From: Orientallactaga sibirica
Lineage: Eukaryota; Chordata; Mammalia; Rodentia; Dipodidae
DNA length: 64,000 nucleotides
NCBI GenBank assembly: GCA_036365145.1
Contig: JAEOAD010001365.1
Coordinates: 5,700,001 to 5,764,000 of the forward strand
Direction of reading: 5' to 3'
Under the pieces are notes generated by a model. The model was not told the DNA's origin and searched no databases. It saw only the letters and a program-made list of their open reading frames with translations. Position 1 is the stretch's first letter; each line of letters begins with the position of its first letter. The position numbers and the translations under genes are program-made. Positions 41,583-52,650 of this stretch are shown piece after piece.

Positions 41583-43117
41583 ATACCAGACTGTTGGCCT
41601 TTCCTTCCTAGGCATCTACACATAGGTGGCCTCATCTCCCTTGCTTCAAACCCTATCTGCGATCCCGTGACTGTGTCAGAAGTGCCTCATGCTCATGTTC
41701 ACCACTGGCATTTCAGATCTTTTTCAGGGAAGTGCTTAGATGGGAAACCCACAACCCCAGGGACCTGCAGCCTGGAATTTCAGAATCCAACTCCTAAAAT
41801 CCACCTATTCCATTTAATCCACCTACCGGTTGTTCCAGAATCACGCACTCAAATCTTGCCTCCTTCATGGGACTGTAGGCTCTCAGTCAGGGATTGCGTT
41901 AGAGCAAGTGGCCCTGCTATGACAAAGAGACCCAGTATGCGAGTGCTCAGCACAGACGTTCATTTCTCATTCCCATGGCAGTCTTCAGTGGGTGTGCATC
42001 CAACCATCCAGGGCCTCCCGTCTTCCATGGCTCCTCCTTACCCTAGATCCTAGTCCCCATTTGTGTCTAGCTGGGGGGGGGGGGGAGAACAGAACAGAAG
42101 AGAGGAATGTTGCTGGAAGATTTTCATGGATTAGATCTGGACATCAAACATGTCACTTCTGTTCTCATCCATCTAACAACCTTAGTTGAGTGGCCACAGT
42201 AAATTTCAACAGAGAATGAAGTTCACTCGTGTCCCTGAGAAGAGTGTGACTTTGGAAAATGAGCTCCTCTGCCTTTCAAATCACTATTCCTCCCCAGGAC
42301 CCAGAACAGAGAGGAGTCTTCAAGGGATGTTCTGGAAGAACTTGGTACAAGTTGGGCACTGGCCAGTCTCATTCCATTCAGTCTCCAGAGCTCAGGACTA
42401 AGTTGTCCCTGGAACCCCTCACACCTGCACCCCTCTCTCTGCTCACGTGAAGCAGCCGCTGCGGTTGCCGCAGCAAGCAGGATCCAAGGCTGGTCTTACA
42501 GCCACACAAACCTCATCCTGGCCTCTAGCCACAGAGGCCATGTGTACAGAAATCCATCCTGTAAGTGCCAGGTGGGCATCAAGCACCCACTGAGATCCCA
42601 CTGACTCAGGAAGCTCGGATCTTTGTCCCATCTGTCTGGGTCAGTTCTGGGTCCTGGGCTGGCTGAGTGGCAGAGAAGTAGATTGTGTCCTTGGGAGAGA
42701 GGCACGCATACTTAGAGGTAAACAGGCTGCCAAGGTACTTTTGCAGTTAGTTGTGAAAAAAGATGACTGAAGATGATGGTGTGTATGCTAGCATGCACGT
42801 GCATCCACATGCTCGCACACGCACCCTAGCACCAGGAATCCGCCTCTCTGTAACCCTCTCTTTCTGCTGACTCATCTCTCCAAACACTCCCTGCCATTAC
42901 CCCTTCCCAGCCAGGAAGTGGCTTCAGGAAACCTTTGTGCTACGGGAGGAGCTGTGGAGTGGACCCCAGGATCCTTGATAGATGCCATCTTCAAGACAGA
43001 TCTCAGGGCTCCACCCCACCACCATTGCCACCACCCTGGCCTGGGTAATTGTCACAGCCTCCTTCTTGTCCTGTGATCTTACGAAAGTCAATCTTCCACG
43101 CGGCATCATCTTTTCTG
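41583..43117. other. single-copy intergenic sequence
   Basis: 1.5 kb without recognised interspersed repeats. It includes a G run at 42072-42085. Several 60-130 codon frames conflict in phase and strand. Confidence 0.4.
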
Positions 43118-43224
43118 ATGGGTACAGTAGCCTAAATCTGTAAGCTCAGCACTCTGGAGATGGAGGCAGGAGGATCATGAGTTCAAGGCTAACTCCGACT
43201 TCATATCAATACCCTGTCTTAAAA
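43118..43224 (+). mobile_element. old B1-like SINE
   Basis: GATGGGTACAGTAGCCTAAA, GCTCAGCACTCTGGAGATGG and a CAATACCCTGTCTTAAAAGC end mark a diverged 7SL-derived monomer. Confidence 0.75.
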
Positions 43225-43227
43225 GCC

Positions 43228-43390
43228 TCAAATCTGAGGATGTTGCTAGAATTCACTGTTGAGAGCCTGGGGTGGGGCTCCATGGTAGAAGGTTTGTCTA
43301 GAAACCACTGGAGAGGGGCTGGGTGATAGTGTGCCTGCTTAGCATGCCAGGGTTGTGGGATCCTTCCTCAGCACCACATGCACAAAAGGA
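43228..43390 (+). mobile_element. degenerate satellite-type units joined to an ID-like SINE
   Basis: CTAGAATTCACTGTTGAGAG, then CCATGGTAGAAGGTTTGTCT and AGAAACCACTGGAGAGGGGC reproduce one and a half array units with about 20 percent change by eye. They run directly into CTTAGCATGCCAGGG and a CAGCACCACATGCACAAAAG tail. This is a small relic of the same architecture as arrays 1 and 2. Confidence 0.75.
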
Positions 43391-43439
43391 ATGTGAGGCG
43401 TGAATCCTCTTGTGCTCCTGCCCTCCTTGAAGGCTGCCC

Positions 43440-43580
43440 TTGGCATTCACGTCCTGTTTCTCTTCCCTTACCCTGCTTCGTTTTCTTACCACACCACCGT
43501 TATTGCAAGGCAAGTTCTCTAAGCTAGGGCCTTTGTCTTATCCACTTGTATGTCCCTGGTATTGAAGGCACAGGGCTTCT
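43440..43580 (+). mobile_element. L2 LINE 3'-end remnant
   Basis: CCCTTACCCTGCTTCGTTTT, TAAGCTAGGGCCTTTGTCTT and TCCACTTGTATGTCCCTGGT follow the L2 3' end in order. No coding frame remains. Confidence 0.7.
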
Positions 43581-43582
43581 TT

Positions 43583-43697
43583 AAGCCTCCGTTTCCTCAA
43601 CTGTCAAAAGGACAATGAATTCTGTGTGTTCCCTACCTTAGAGCTTTGTGAGGTTTAAATAATAAAATGCAGAACAGTGTGGGGTGCCTGCCCTGTA
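43583..43697 (+). mobile_element. MIR SINE
   Basis: GCCTCCGTTTCCTCAACTGT, CCTACCTTAGAGCTTTGTGA, GGTTTAAATAATAAAATGCA and AACAGTGTGGGGTGCCTG match MIR core to 3' end in order. Confidence 0.88.
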
Positions 43698-43723
43698 ATC
43701 TCAGCACAGGCTAAGACTCTTCC

Positions 43724-43800
43724 AAAGAAGAGAGAAAGGAAGACAGTGAGAAAGAGAGGGAGAGTAAAGGAGAGAAAGGAGAAAATAAAGAAAACAAAGC
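43724..43800. repeat. GA-rich tract
   Basis: Purine-rich sequence built of AGAGAAAGGAAGACAG-like units, with few pyrimidines. Confidence 0.75.
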
Positions 43801-44635
43801 TGCACATCTCGAGTCTGTGACGTAGTTAGTGCTGCTGAGATGTTAATTTTACAAAACAGCTTCAGCTGGTCCATGTTTTCAGTCAGACTGTGACATGGCC
43901 ACTGGAAAGAGCAACCCCAGCTCCTCCCAACCCCCAGCTGAGAAAACACAGGAGTCTATTGAAAATAAATTAGTAATGCCTCATTCTCAATGAAAAAGTC
44001 TCCAAAGAGATTTATAATTTTATTTTTTCTATGTGCACGGAATACCATTAATCAAAAGGAGCAATAGTCTACCTTGTGTTTTGACTACTTTGACCCTCTT
44101 CAACCTCTGCCAATTTTTATCTCATTTTTGTTTAACTTTATACATCAGAGTTTAATTTGAGAGCTGGTCCAGAAGACAGTGATGTATAGGTTATATCAAG
44201 TGAGGCCGAAATTACCCTGTCCCCAGGGACTTTGGGCTGAAGGGAGGGTCCCAGTCCCGTGGCAGGGGTAGAAGAGGAATGGCACCGTTTGCCCCCCTTG
44301 AACTCAGCCTCCCTCTACCTAGCTGCCTTCCTCATTTATTGATTTGGCCCCATTTGAGGAGCTCACAAGATTGCGTCCATCCAGGACTCATGCCTTCTGC
44401 CCAGCCGCAGGCTCAAAGCATCTGCCGCTGTAGACAATGTCATTTTCCACACCTGAGAAGGACTTCTATTAGCATTGATTTTTTTTCCTCTTTAAATTGT
44501 TATCTTCTCGGGTGAGCGTGCCCAGTTGGCAGCATAGTCTGTCTAGCCAGAGAGATTGTGGATTTGTTTCCGTGAATGTCCAGAGCACTGCCTGACTTCC
44601 ACCCTGTGAGCTCTCGACAGGATGGATTCGTGAGC
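43801..44635. other. single-copy sequence, candidate conserved block
   Basis: The left half (about 43830-44170) is AT-rich and free of SINEs, with TAAT-type and AATCAAAAGG motifs. The right half is ordinary. No gene recognised. Confidence 0.35.
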
Positions 44636-44754
44636 CAGGCAAGGTGGTGTCTGCCCATCATCTCGTGCCTTGGGAGGCTGAGACAGGAGGATTGCTGGCT
44701 GTAAGTTGAAGGCCAGACTGGGCTACATAGGGAGACCCAAAAAGTCTCCAAATA
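44636..44754 (+). mobile_element. B1-like SINE
   Basis: GAGCCAGGCAAGGTGGTGTC, TGGGAGGCTGAGACAGGAGG and GGCTACATAGGGAGACCCAA. Moderately diverged. Confidence 0.85.
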
Positions 44755-44777
44755 AACAGTTGATTCATGAACACATG

Positions 44778-45090
44778 TGTGGTGGTTTGAATTAAGTGTT
44801 TCCCCCATAAAGTCATGTGTCCTGAATGCTTGATTCCCAGCTCATGGCAAGTTTGGGAATTGGAACCTTGTTGGGGGTGTGTTGTTGGGGGTGTGTTGTT
44901 GGGGTGGGCTCATGGGTATTATAGCCAGCTTCCTCTTGCCTGTGTTGGGCACTCTCTCCTGTTGCTGTTGTCCACCTGATGTTGGCCAGGAGGTGATGTC
45001 CACCCTCTGCTCATGCCTTTGTTTTCCCTGCCATCATGGAGCCACCCCTTGAGTCTGTAAGCCAAAATAAACCCTTTCCTTGCATAACTG
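44778..45090 (+). mobile_element. ORR1-like MaLR LTR, 3' end missing
   Basis: Starts TGTGGTGGTTTGAATTAAGT and contains TAAGCCAAAATAAACCCTTT. The final CAACA-type terminus is not visible before 45100. A GGGGGTGTGTTGTT-type string is duplicated in tandem at about 44872-44902. Confidence 0.7.
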
Positions 45091-45349
45091 GATTAACTGG
45101 GCTGGCGACACAGGACTGCTGAGCTGCAGTCTTTCCAGGAAACTTTCCACATGGAGGGCAGGAGTACTGGGGACCAAGACAGACCTGTGGTTGTCTTCAG
45201 CTCTCACCTTGACCTTCCCCAGCTCTCACCTTGACCTCTGAGCTTCCCAAGTCTGCCTCACCAGGCACCGGGCCTCATCAAAAACCACATTTCCAACGAG
45301 CCACTCAAACCATGGCCCAGGCCTTTGCAGTATAATTCAATTTAATTAA

Positions 45350-45485
45350 TTTGTTTGAGACAGGATCTCCCTATGCCACCCAGGTTCCATCATCTATGTC
45401 TCTGCAGCTGGCTTTAAACTCACAATCCTCCTGCCTCAGCCTCCTTTGTGTTAGAATTATGGTATTTGTCACCATGACCAACAGG
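45350..45485 (-). mobile_element. old B1-like SINE, antisense
   Basis: TTGAGACAGGATCTCCCTAT, CTCCTGCCTCAGCCTCCTTT and GTCACCATGACCAACA. Diverged 7SL-derived monomer. Confidence 0.75.
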
Positions 45486-45506
45486 ACTTAGCACGTATTC
45501 AAATTT

Positions 45507-45766
45507 TTTTTTTTTTTTTTTTTTTTTACAGGCTGAAGAGATGGGTTAGTGGTTAAGGCACTTGCTTGCAAAGTCTAATGACTCCAATTCAATTCTTCAG
45601 GACCCATATAAGCCAGATGCACAAGGTGGTACATGCGTCTGGAGTTCATTTGCAGTGGCTAAAGGCCCTGGAATGCCCATTCTCTCTCCCTCTCTTCTCT
45701 TTCCCCCTTCTTCTCTATCTCTGAAATAAATAAATAAATAAATAAATAAATAAAATAATATTTAAA
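45507..45766 (+). mobile_element. B2-like SINE preceded by a poly-T run
   Basis: A T run (45507-45528) sits directly before a full B2-like element beginning GGCTGAAGAGATGGGTTAGT and ending in about eight AAAT units (45725-45757). The T run at the 5' side is atypical and may be the tail of an unrelated antisense insert. Confidence 0.88.
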
Positions 45767-46442
45767 AATATTTTAGTACTTAGCCTTTTTAAATGCATTC
45801 CTCCGCCCTCAGTACTCATCACAGTTCAAAATCATGTACTTGTGTGATTTGATTGGTGTCTGTCTGCCATGATGGATCCTAAGGACATGAGCGAGTTCTG
45901 TCATTAAATTTCACAAGCGACTTCTGTGTGTCTAGCACCCCTAGGGATGGGCACAAGGGCTAAGCACACAGGAAGTACCCATAAATCCTCCTGAGTGAGT
46001 CTGGAGCAAGGTGGAGGGAGAAAACGTGCCTAGACAGGGAAGCTGGCTGACACCTGGTCATCTGGTCTCTTGCCACCCAGAAGTCAGAGAAGGGGGTCAG
46101 GAAAGCATTGAAAGGTGGCTAGACTTTGGAGCTAGGTGACGATGCCAACAGTGGCAGGAGTCGCTGGCAAGTTCCTTTCCTTAGTCCTGCACTTTGGCCC
46201 CCAGGAGCTCTCAGTCATGTGTGCGGCTACTGAGCCCCGGAAATGTGACTGCTCTGAATTCCCATGTAAATATACACCACATGCAAGGTTTCAAAGGCTT
46301 CCTAGAGAAAATATGCAAAATCCCTCCCTAATAATTTTTATATTTATTATGTCTCAGAGTGAACTTATGTGCTTTTCAATAAAACTGGTTAACTCAAAAT
46401 CATTATTAAAATCATTTCTTCCTTCTTGTGCTTCTTTTGTCT
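45767..46442. other. single-copy intergenic sequence
   Basis: No repeat or gene recognised. A 104-codon plus-strand frame (46136-46450) runs into the adjoining B1 and lacks domain features. Confidence 0.4.
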
Positions 46443-46556
46443 TACTTTGAGACAGGGTCTCACCCTGTGGTCTAGGCTGGACTCAAACAAGCCATCCCAC
46501 TGCCTCAGCCTACATAGCGCTAAGATTTCAGGTCTGTACCACCATGGTTGGCTCTT
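46443..46556 (-). mobile_element. B1-like SINE, antisense
   Basis: TTTGAGACAGGGTCTCACCC, CTGCCTCAGCCTACATAGCG and GTACCACCATGGTTGGC. Diverged. Confidence 0.8.
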
Positions 46557-46807
46557 ATATTTTTGAAAAGAAATATTTAGACTTATTAGCCTGGCCTTAA
46601 ATTCTAGTGCTGCTCTAAAGGAAGGTCGTTGGAAGAGAATTAATAGGGAGAGGCTCATATAAATATCAGTGCTGAACACGAGTGGTTAGGGTTGGACTTC
46701 TGCTGCTCCATCTCACTGTGCTAAGTATTTATCCTCAAGTACAATAATTGTGGGGTGGGGTGTCATCCTAAAGAAATAATCTAAAACATGTTTTAAAAAC
46801 TTTATCT

Positions 46808-47050
46808 GGGGCTGGAGAGATGGCTTAGTGGTTAAGCGCTTGCTTGTAAAGCCTAAGGACTGTGGTTCAAGGCTTGATTCCCCAGGACCCACGTAAGCCA
46901 GATGCACAAGGGGGCACATGCATCTGGATTTTGTTTGCAGTGGCTGGAGGCCCTGATGTGTCCACTTTCTCTCTCTCTCTCTCTACCTTTTTTTCTCTTT
47001 GTTGCTCTTAAATAAATAAAAATAGAAAAACAAAAAAATATTATTTAAAA
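46808..47050 (+). mobile_element. B2-like SINE
   Basis: Begins GGGCTGGAGAGATGGCTTAG, (TC)n at 46968-46984, A-rich tail. AACTTTATCTG before and AATCTTTATCTG after mark the target duplication within the old L1. Confidence 0.92.
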
Positions 47051-47202
47051 AAATCTTTATCTGTATCTACTCACTATCACACTCTAAAGTAACAATAAAA
47101 ACCAGAAAATAACCTACATGTTTAAACAGGAGGATGACAGTAAGAAGCATGTTAACATTCACACAGTTGAATACTATGCAACCATCAAAAATTCTACCCA
47201 AG

Positions 47203-47430
47203 GGCTGGAGAGATGGCTTAGTGGCTAAGCACTTGCCTGTGTAGCCTAAGGACCCTGGTTCAAGGTTCGATTCCCCACGACCCACGAAATCCAGATACAC
47301 AAGGCCCATGCATCTGGAGTTTGTTTGCAGTGGCGGGAAGGCCTGGTACCCATTTTTTTTCTCTCTCTCTCTCTTTCTCTCTCTGTTGCTAATAAATAAA
47401 TAAATAATAAAAAGTAAAACTTAAAAAAAA
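47203..47430 (+). mobile_element. B2-like SINE
   Basis: Begins GGCTGGAGAGATGGCTTAGT. AAAATTCTACCCAAG flanks it on both sides (about 47187-47202 and 47430-47444), a clean target-site duplication inside the old L1. Confidence 0.93.
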
Positions 47431-47459
47431 AATTCTACCCAAGATTAGAATATGCCAAA

Positions 47460-47622
47460 CAGCCAGGCATGGTGGCACACACTTTTAACCCCAGCACTTG
47501 GGACCCTGAGACAGGAGGATAGCAATGCATTTGAGGCCAGCCTGAGTTAACATAATGAATTCCAGGTCAGCCTGGGCTACAGCAACACCGTACCTCAAAC
47601 GTACAAACAACAACAACAAAAA
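47460..47622 (+). mobile_element. B1 SINE
   Basis: Starts CAGCCAGGCATGGTGGCACA and ends CAACACCGTACCTCAAACGT with an (AAC)n-type tail. Confidence 0.92.
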
Positions 47623-47690
47623 AGAACATGACAAAATATAATAAGGTGAAAACAAAAATTCAAACTTAGATGCTGCATGCTTAGTGCAGC

Positions 47691-48429
47691 CCTCTGAAAA
47701 GCTGCAAGGAAACCAAATGGAAGGAATTATGTCATAAACAGTTGTCTGTGCAGGGTGGTGTGATGTCTTATTTTTCTTCTATTGTCCAATCAAATGTTAC
47801 TTAAGTCTTTTGAGAAGAGAATTATCCATCTGTCAGGGAAGAAGGACTGGCCTCACATTTGTCTGAGCATCCTAAATGCTTAGGTGGCGACATGTTGGTT
47901 TAGGTAGCCTTCAGGCACACAAAGTGCAAACCCCAAGCCTTCTGAAAGAGCACCCTTACAACTCTCACCACCCGCCAGGCACTCCATCCCCTTAGTCAAA
48001 AGACCACCTCCATAATGGACCTAATGTACCCCCATAGACTCCAGGGTCCTTGGGGCAGCCATCTGACCCTTCCCTCAGCTTTGGCAGCCAGCCTTGTGCT
48101 TTCAAATGTGCTGTGTGTTTCTAGTTTCTCAGGAGCTGGGGCTGTTTCATTCGTATCTGCTAGGGTGTTTCCAGCATGGGGGACCCTGAAAGAGGACATT
48201 CACTTCTGTGTGGAGCTTCTCAGGCTGTGGCTTGCCCCAGAAGGCTCCCAGGACCCAGTTCTACCCCAACCCCTTCAGCCTGGGAGCAGCTACAGTTCCC
48301 TTAGGGCTCTGCCCTGCTGTCTTTCTCCTTGGCAGATAATCTCCCTAGGAAAGCCCGCGTGAGTAACCAGAATTCGAGTATGTTTTCTCTTTCCCACCAG
48401 AACCCTTCCTGGCATAATACATTTTTTTA
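47691..48429. other. single-copy intergenic sequence
   Basis: No repeat recognised. A 115-codon plus frame and a 67-codon minus frame overlap at 47996-48362. Neither is recognisable. Confidence 0.4.
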
Positions 48430-48940
48430 GCATGCGCATAGTCCATGTGGTGTGATGTGTGGGCATATACATGTGCTAAGGCAGCACCCAATGGGCGTGC
48501 TTGTGAAGGCCAGAGAAAAACACTGAGCGTTCACCTCCACGGTTCGCTTGCCTGTTTTTCCTTGAAATGAAGTCTCTCACTGATTTTCACAGTTTGCCAT
48601 TCATTTTCATTTCTTTTCTTTTCTTTTCTTTTCTTTTTTCTAGGTAGGGTCTCACTCTCGAGCCCATGCTGATGTGGAACTCACTCTGTAGTCCCAAGCT
48701 GGTCTAGAACTCACAGCGATCTTCCTACCTCTGCCTCCCTAGTGCTGGGGTTAAAGGCGTGCATCACCACACCCGGTTAAATACTCTATATTTTCATAGC
48801 CTGCCAGGCATGAGCCTCAGTGATTCTTAGGTGTCAGCTCCCCACAGGAGCAGAGTTACAGATGCACATGACCCACACCCAGCTACTCATACCTCAGGCC
48901 CTCCCGCTTGAGCAGGGCTGAACCATCTCTCCAGCCTCTG
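48430..48940 (-). mobile_element. B4-like or composite rodent SINE, antisense, split by a B1
   Basis: The left part has AAGGCCAGAGAAAAACACTG and the right part ends TGAACCATCTCTCCAGCCTC, the reversed head of a tRNA-derived SINE. A B1 with a (TTTTC)n tail separates the two. Confidence 0.55.
48598..48778 (-). mobile_element. B1 SINE, antisense, with (TTTTC)n tail
   Basis: Tail of about six TTTTC units (48605-48636), then GGTAGGGTCTCACTCTCGAG, ending GTGCATCACCACACCCGG. Confidence 0.92.
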
Positions 48941-48964
48941 CCTAACATAATATTTAATTTGAAA

Positions 48965-49083
48965 ATACAATGATTGTCAGGCATGGTGGTACCATCCTGT
49001 GATTCTGTACTTGGGAAGGCTGAAGCAGGAGCATCATAAATTCAAGGCCAGCCTGGGCTCCACACACATATAAACAGAAAACA
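48965..49083 (+). mobile_element. old B1-like SINE
   Basis: TTGTCAGGCATGGTGGTACC, GGCTGAAGCAGGAGCATCAT and AGGCCAGCCTGGGCTCCACA. Diverged. Confidence 0.7.
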
Positions 49084-49099
49084 CAAAGTCTGTGTCCCA

Positions 49100-49493
49100 A
49101 GCGTACAGGGAAGAGGCACCAGAGGTACTATAGGGAGTATGGTCCCTGTGTCTGCTCAGTGTGTTCCAGTGCCAGAGGGGACACTACCACTATGGGGCAG
49201 ACACTCCTGCATCCAAATCAATTCAGGTCAGGAGTCTAGAAAGGGCACTGTGAGAGGGGATGAGGAGGTTTGGAGAGGAGGAGGGGGGAGATAAAAAGAG
49301 GTACTACTGCAACGCATGTGACTTGAAAGCAGAAAGGGAACCTTGAGGGAGAGAAAGGGGAGCAGAAAGAGGTGGGCAGAGGCACAGAGGAAGACGGTGG
49401 GTTGTGGGGACAAATAAAAACAAAGTGGGTATGAAAATACCATAACGGAATCCACCACTTTGTATGCCTACTTGAAAATTAATAAAAACAACA
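49100..49493 (+). mobile_element. L1 3' UTR with polypurine tract
   Basis: A G/A-rich block (about 49250-49405) precedes GTATGAAAATACCATAACGG and ACTTTGTATGCC...AATTAATAAAAACA, an ending typical of rodent L1 3' UTRs. No coding frame remains. Confidence 0.6.
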
Positions 49494-51148
49494 GATTCAT
49501 GTTAAAACCAATTTAAGTTCAACCTCTTATAAAAAGCCTGGGATCCTCCCCTGAGGTCTTCCAGTCCTCCTTAGCAGATTGAGGTAAAAAGAGGGTTAAA
49601 TGAGATGAGATGCTGAACTTTGGAGCCTGCGGCTAGGTTGCAGTAACGTCCCTCTGACCCGGTATATAGGGCTTTCTCTAGCTGTCCTATTTATCTACAG
49701 GGACTGTCAGCTCTATACTTGCAAATGTCCCAATCAGAGGCCACTTCGGACAATTCTTTGACTTCAGGGAGTCCCAAATCCGTCTCCCTCCCACTCTAGG
49801 CCAGCAGGGCCTGGAGGAAAAGCCCCCTCCACCGCTCTTCCCCAGGTACTGCACCCAGTTGGTGTGGGTGTGGGTGTAGAGCCGCTTCTTCAGAAAGGCA
49901 GGCTAGCACAGCAGGAGGTGAAGCACACTCTAGGAAAATCACTTGTTTGTTTAAATACTGTTCTCAGGCAACACACCAGAATGAGAGATATCAGGATTTG
50001 CCACCCCAATCAAACAGGGAAATAAGTGATCAAAATCACAGAGCAGGGTGACACGGCATCTGAAATTAAAACGGACCTACTTAACATTTCCCTATTTCGA
50101 CCTCAGAAAGAGTGCATCTTTGAACAGCTCATTGCAAGCCCCCCTCCACACATACACTCTCTCTCTCCCTCTATCTTCCCTCTTTGTTTCTTTTCTTTAA
50201 GAGTCTTCTTTTTAAACTCCCTTTGGGAAATTTCTTATAAATGAGGATTTGCATCTCAAGGGATTACTCTGGTTAGGAAAGTGTTTTATTAAAAAAAAAT
50301 ATATATATATGTATGTTTGCTACAGAATGCTGAGCGATATAATTAGCCGGTCCCTTCTGTTTTATTTTAAAAGGCTGTATGGCCAAGTTCTAATTAAACA
50401 TATTCTCAGGACGTTTGAGATCTGAAGGTGCCTTCAAAATGGGCACTGAGATGAAAGAAGGCAGGCCAGAAGGCAGGGCTCTGGCCCAGACACGCACTAG
50501 GTACCAGCCCCCTTTCCATTTCCACGTGTGCGCAGTGAGCACATCCTGCCATGGGTGGGTGGGACCCTGCTCTGTGTCCTGGGAGGTCACATAGGAAATG
50601 AGCTGATCTTGTTTGATGTCAGGCAATCCCACAAGGCTGTAGGAGGCCCTGGCCAGGATTCTGTGGAGAAGGTAATAGGTTGTCATCTTTCAAGTGAGAG
50701 TGGTGGCCAGCTCCGCCATTCTGAATTGCACGGGTCCCTTTGGCTAGTTCTTCCCGCACATTATAGCAGTGGTCAAAGATGGCCGTGCTTCACGTTACTC
50801 TGGGAACTCAGAAATGAATCTGAGTAAAGACAAGCTGACTCCACCAAGAGACACAGCACCATGTGCTGGTTTGTAAAACAGGTAAATAGTGCTGCCCTGT
50901 GTTCCCTTGGAAGAAGCAATGATGGGGAGTTAGATGTAGTCTGTTCCTCTTCAGGATGGACTAGGAACTCATACGAGTGAAGAGTTCGGAAATTCTTCTT
51001 CTTCCGTGTGCTCCCGTCTTGGCGCCAGGGCACGACGCGCTCACTCTGCAAAGCACGTTCAGAGCCATTAGAACCTCTTGAAAAGCCAAGCGGAGCTGGC
51101 ACTTGTGAATGGCGCCAATATAGCCATGATAGAAAAATCATTTGGCAT
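49494..51148. other. single-copy sequence, candidate conserved block
   Basis: 1.65 kb without recognised repeats except an AT microsatellite at about 50300-50311. The part at about 50270-50430 is AT-rich with TAATTAG and CTAATTAAAC motifs and could be a conserved element. Frames of 98-122 codons conflict by strand. Confidence 0.4.
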
Positions 51149-51243
51149 GGCTAGGGTGTGTTAGCTCAGTGGTAGAGTGCCTGCCTGGCATATGTGGTGA
51201 CCTGGGTTCAAGCCCCAACACCACAAAAGAAAGAAAAGAAAAA
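51149..51243 (+). mobile_element. ID-like SINE
   Basis: GGCTAGGGTGTGTTAGCTCA, AGAGTGCCTGCCTGGCATAT and GGGTTCAAGCCCCAACACCA plus an A-rich tail. Both A box and B box are visible. Confidence 0.85.
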
Positions 51244-51267
51244 ATAAAGGGAAAGGAAAGAAGCCCA

Positions 51268-51346
51268 TTTGGCGTGGGCAGGAATTTAGATCAGGGGTAG
51301 AACACTTGCCTAGTGTGTGTGCCAGACCCTGGGTTCCACTGGGGGC
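51268..51346 (+). mobile_element. ID-like SINE, partial
   Basis: TTTAGATCAGGGGTAGAACA and CTTGCCTAGTGTGTGTGCCA, then CCTGGGTTCCA. The 3' tail is missing or diverged. It lies 25 bp after another ID-like copy. Confidence 0.7.
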
Positions 51347-51797
51347 AGGGGGTGCTTCCTCCAGAGTTAATCATGTTCCTGCCACACAGACCCAGCGATC
51401 ACCCTCATAGATATTGACACTCAAGAGAAATGAAAAAACTGTGTTATAAGAAACCTTGTTACACGCACGTTTTCAGCAGCTGGATTCACCAGGTCCCTAG
51501 TCGTAAATAACTCAATTGTTCTGCCGATGAACGGGCCTGTGGACTTGGGTACAGTGACACAAGGGATGCTTTCCCAGATCGCTCAACAGCCCAGCAAACA
51601 TCAAGTGTGTTACATTATCTGATCAAACAGACTCTTCAGGAGACAGAGTGTGTAATCCGTTGATTTATGCTGTACCCTGAAAAGAGAAAACACTCAGGAA
51701 GAGCAGCCAACGGTTCCTATCACTGATTCTGGGGGTTCCTGGCAGGCTGGAGGTAAGGGCAGGTGGTGGATGATTTGTCTATGAAAGGGCACTCTTG
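51347..51797. other. single-copy intergenic sequence
   Basis: No repeat or gene recognised. Confidence 0.4.
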
Positions 51798-51992
51798 AAG
51801 CTGGAAAGAGATTGCTCAGTGGTTAAGGCACTTGGCTACAAAGTCTAAACACCTGGTTTGATTCCCCAGTACACATAGAAAGCAAGATGCACAAGGTGGC
51901 ACAAGGGTATGGAGTTCGGTTGCAATGGATATAGGCCGTGGTGTGCCCCTTCTCTCTCTCTGTCTTAAATAGGTACATAAAATATTTTAAAA
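51798..51992 (+). mobile_element. B2-like SINE
   Basis: Begins AGCTGGAAAGAGATTGCTCA, B box GGTTTGATTCC, tail CTTAAATAGGTACATAAAAT. Moderately diverged. Confidence 0.88.
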
Positions 51993-52019
51993 GGAAAGGC
52001 TTTTGTGTGGGGGTGGGGA

Positions 52020-52133
52020 ATGGGACAGGGTCTTGCGAAGTGGTCCAAGATGGGCTTGAACTTGCAATCTTCCTGCCTCTTCCTCCTGAGTTGCTGGGAT
52101 TACAAGCATGAACTACCAGACTCGGTTCATTTC
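52020..52133 (-). mobile_element. B1-like SINE, antisense
   Basis: GGGACAGGGTCTTGCGAAGT, TCCTGAGTTGCTGGGATTAC and AACTACCAGACTCGG. Diverged. Confidence 0.78.
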
Positions 52134-52151
52134 CAAAAGCAAGCTTTTTAA

Positions 52152-52362
52152 AAATATATATTTATTTTTATTTATTTACTTATTAGAGACAGAGAGTGAG
52201 GAAGAGAAATGGGCACACCAGGGCCTTTAGCCACTGCAAAGAATTCCAGATGTATGTGCCCGCCACCTTGTGCATCTGGCTTACGTGGGACCTGGAGAGT
52301 CGAACCTGGATCCTTAGGCTGCGCAGGCAAGTGCCTTAACCACTAAGCCATCTCTCCAGCCC
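52152..52362 (-). mobile_element. B2-like SINE, antisense
   Basis: ATATATTTATTTTTATTTAT tail, ending AAGCCATCTCTCCAGCCCC. A 15-bp target-site duplication, AAGCAAGCTTTTTAA, lies at 52137-52151 and 52369-52383. Confidence 0.93.
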
Positions 52363-52464
52363 CCAAACAAGCAAGCTTTTTAAGAGGCCACGACTTCATG
52401 TATTTGTCAGGACTGAGAGTGTTATATGTGAAAAAAGTAAATTTGACTCCATGCAAAAAAATAT

Positions 52465-52650
52465 TTAAAAAATTTTATTTATTTTTTATTTGCAAGCAGA
52501 GAGACACAAAAAGAAGAGAGTGGACACAACAGGGCCTCTAGCCACTGCAAAGAAGCTCCAGATGCCTGAACCAATTTGTGCATTTGGCTTTACCTGGTCA
52601 TTCGGCTTTGCAGGCAAGTGCCTTAACTGCTGCGCTATCTCTTGAGCCCC
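52465..52650 (-). mobile_element. B2-like SINE, antisense
   Basis: TTTTATTTATTTTTTATTTG tail, CAACAGGGCCTCTAGCCACT, ending TGCGCTATCTCTTGAGCCC. The B-box region is partly deleted. Confidence 0.88.

Larger units (their letters stand above)
46745..47690 (+). mobile_element. old L1 ORF2 3' end broken by three SINEs
   Basis: ATCCTAAAGAAATAATC at 46766, then TTGAATACTATGCAACCATC at 47167, then ACATGACAAAATATAATAAG at 47626 are in the order found at the ORF2 end of old mammalian L1. SINEs at 46808-47050, 47203-47430 and 47460-47622 interrupt it. No open frame remains. Confidence 0.65.
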
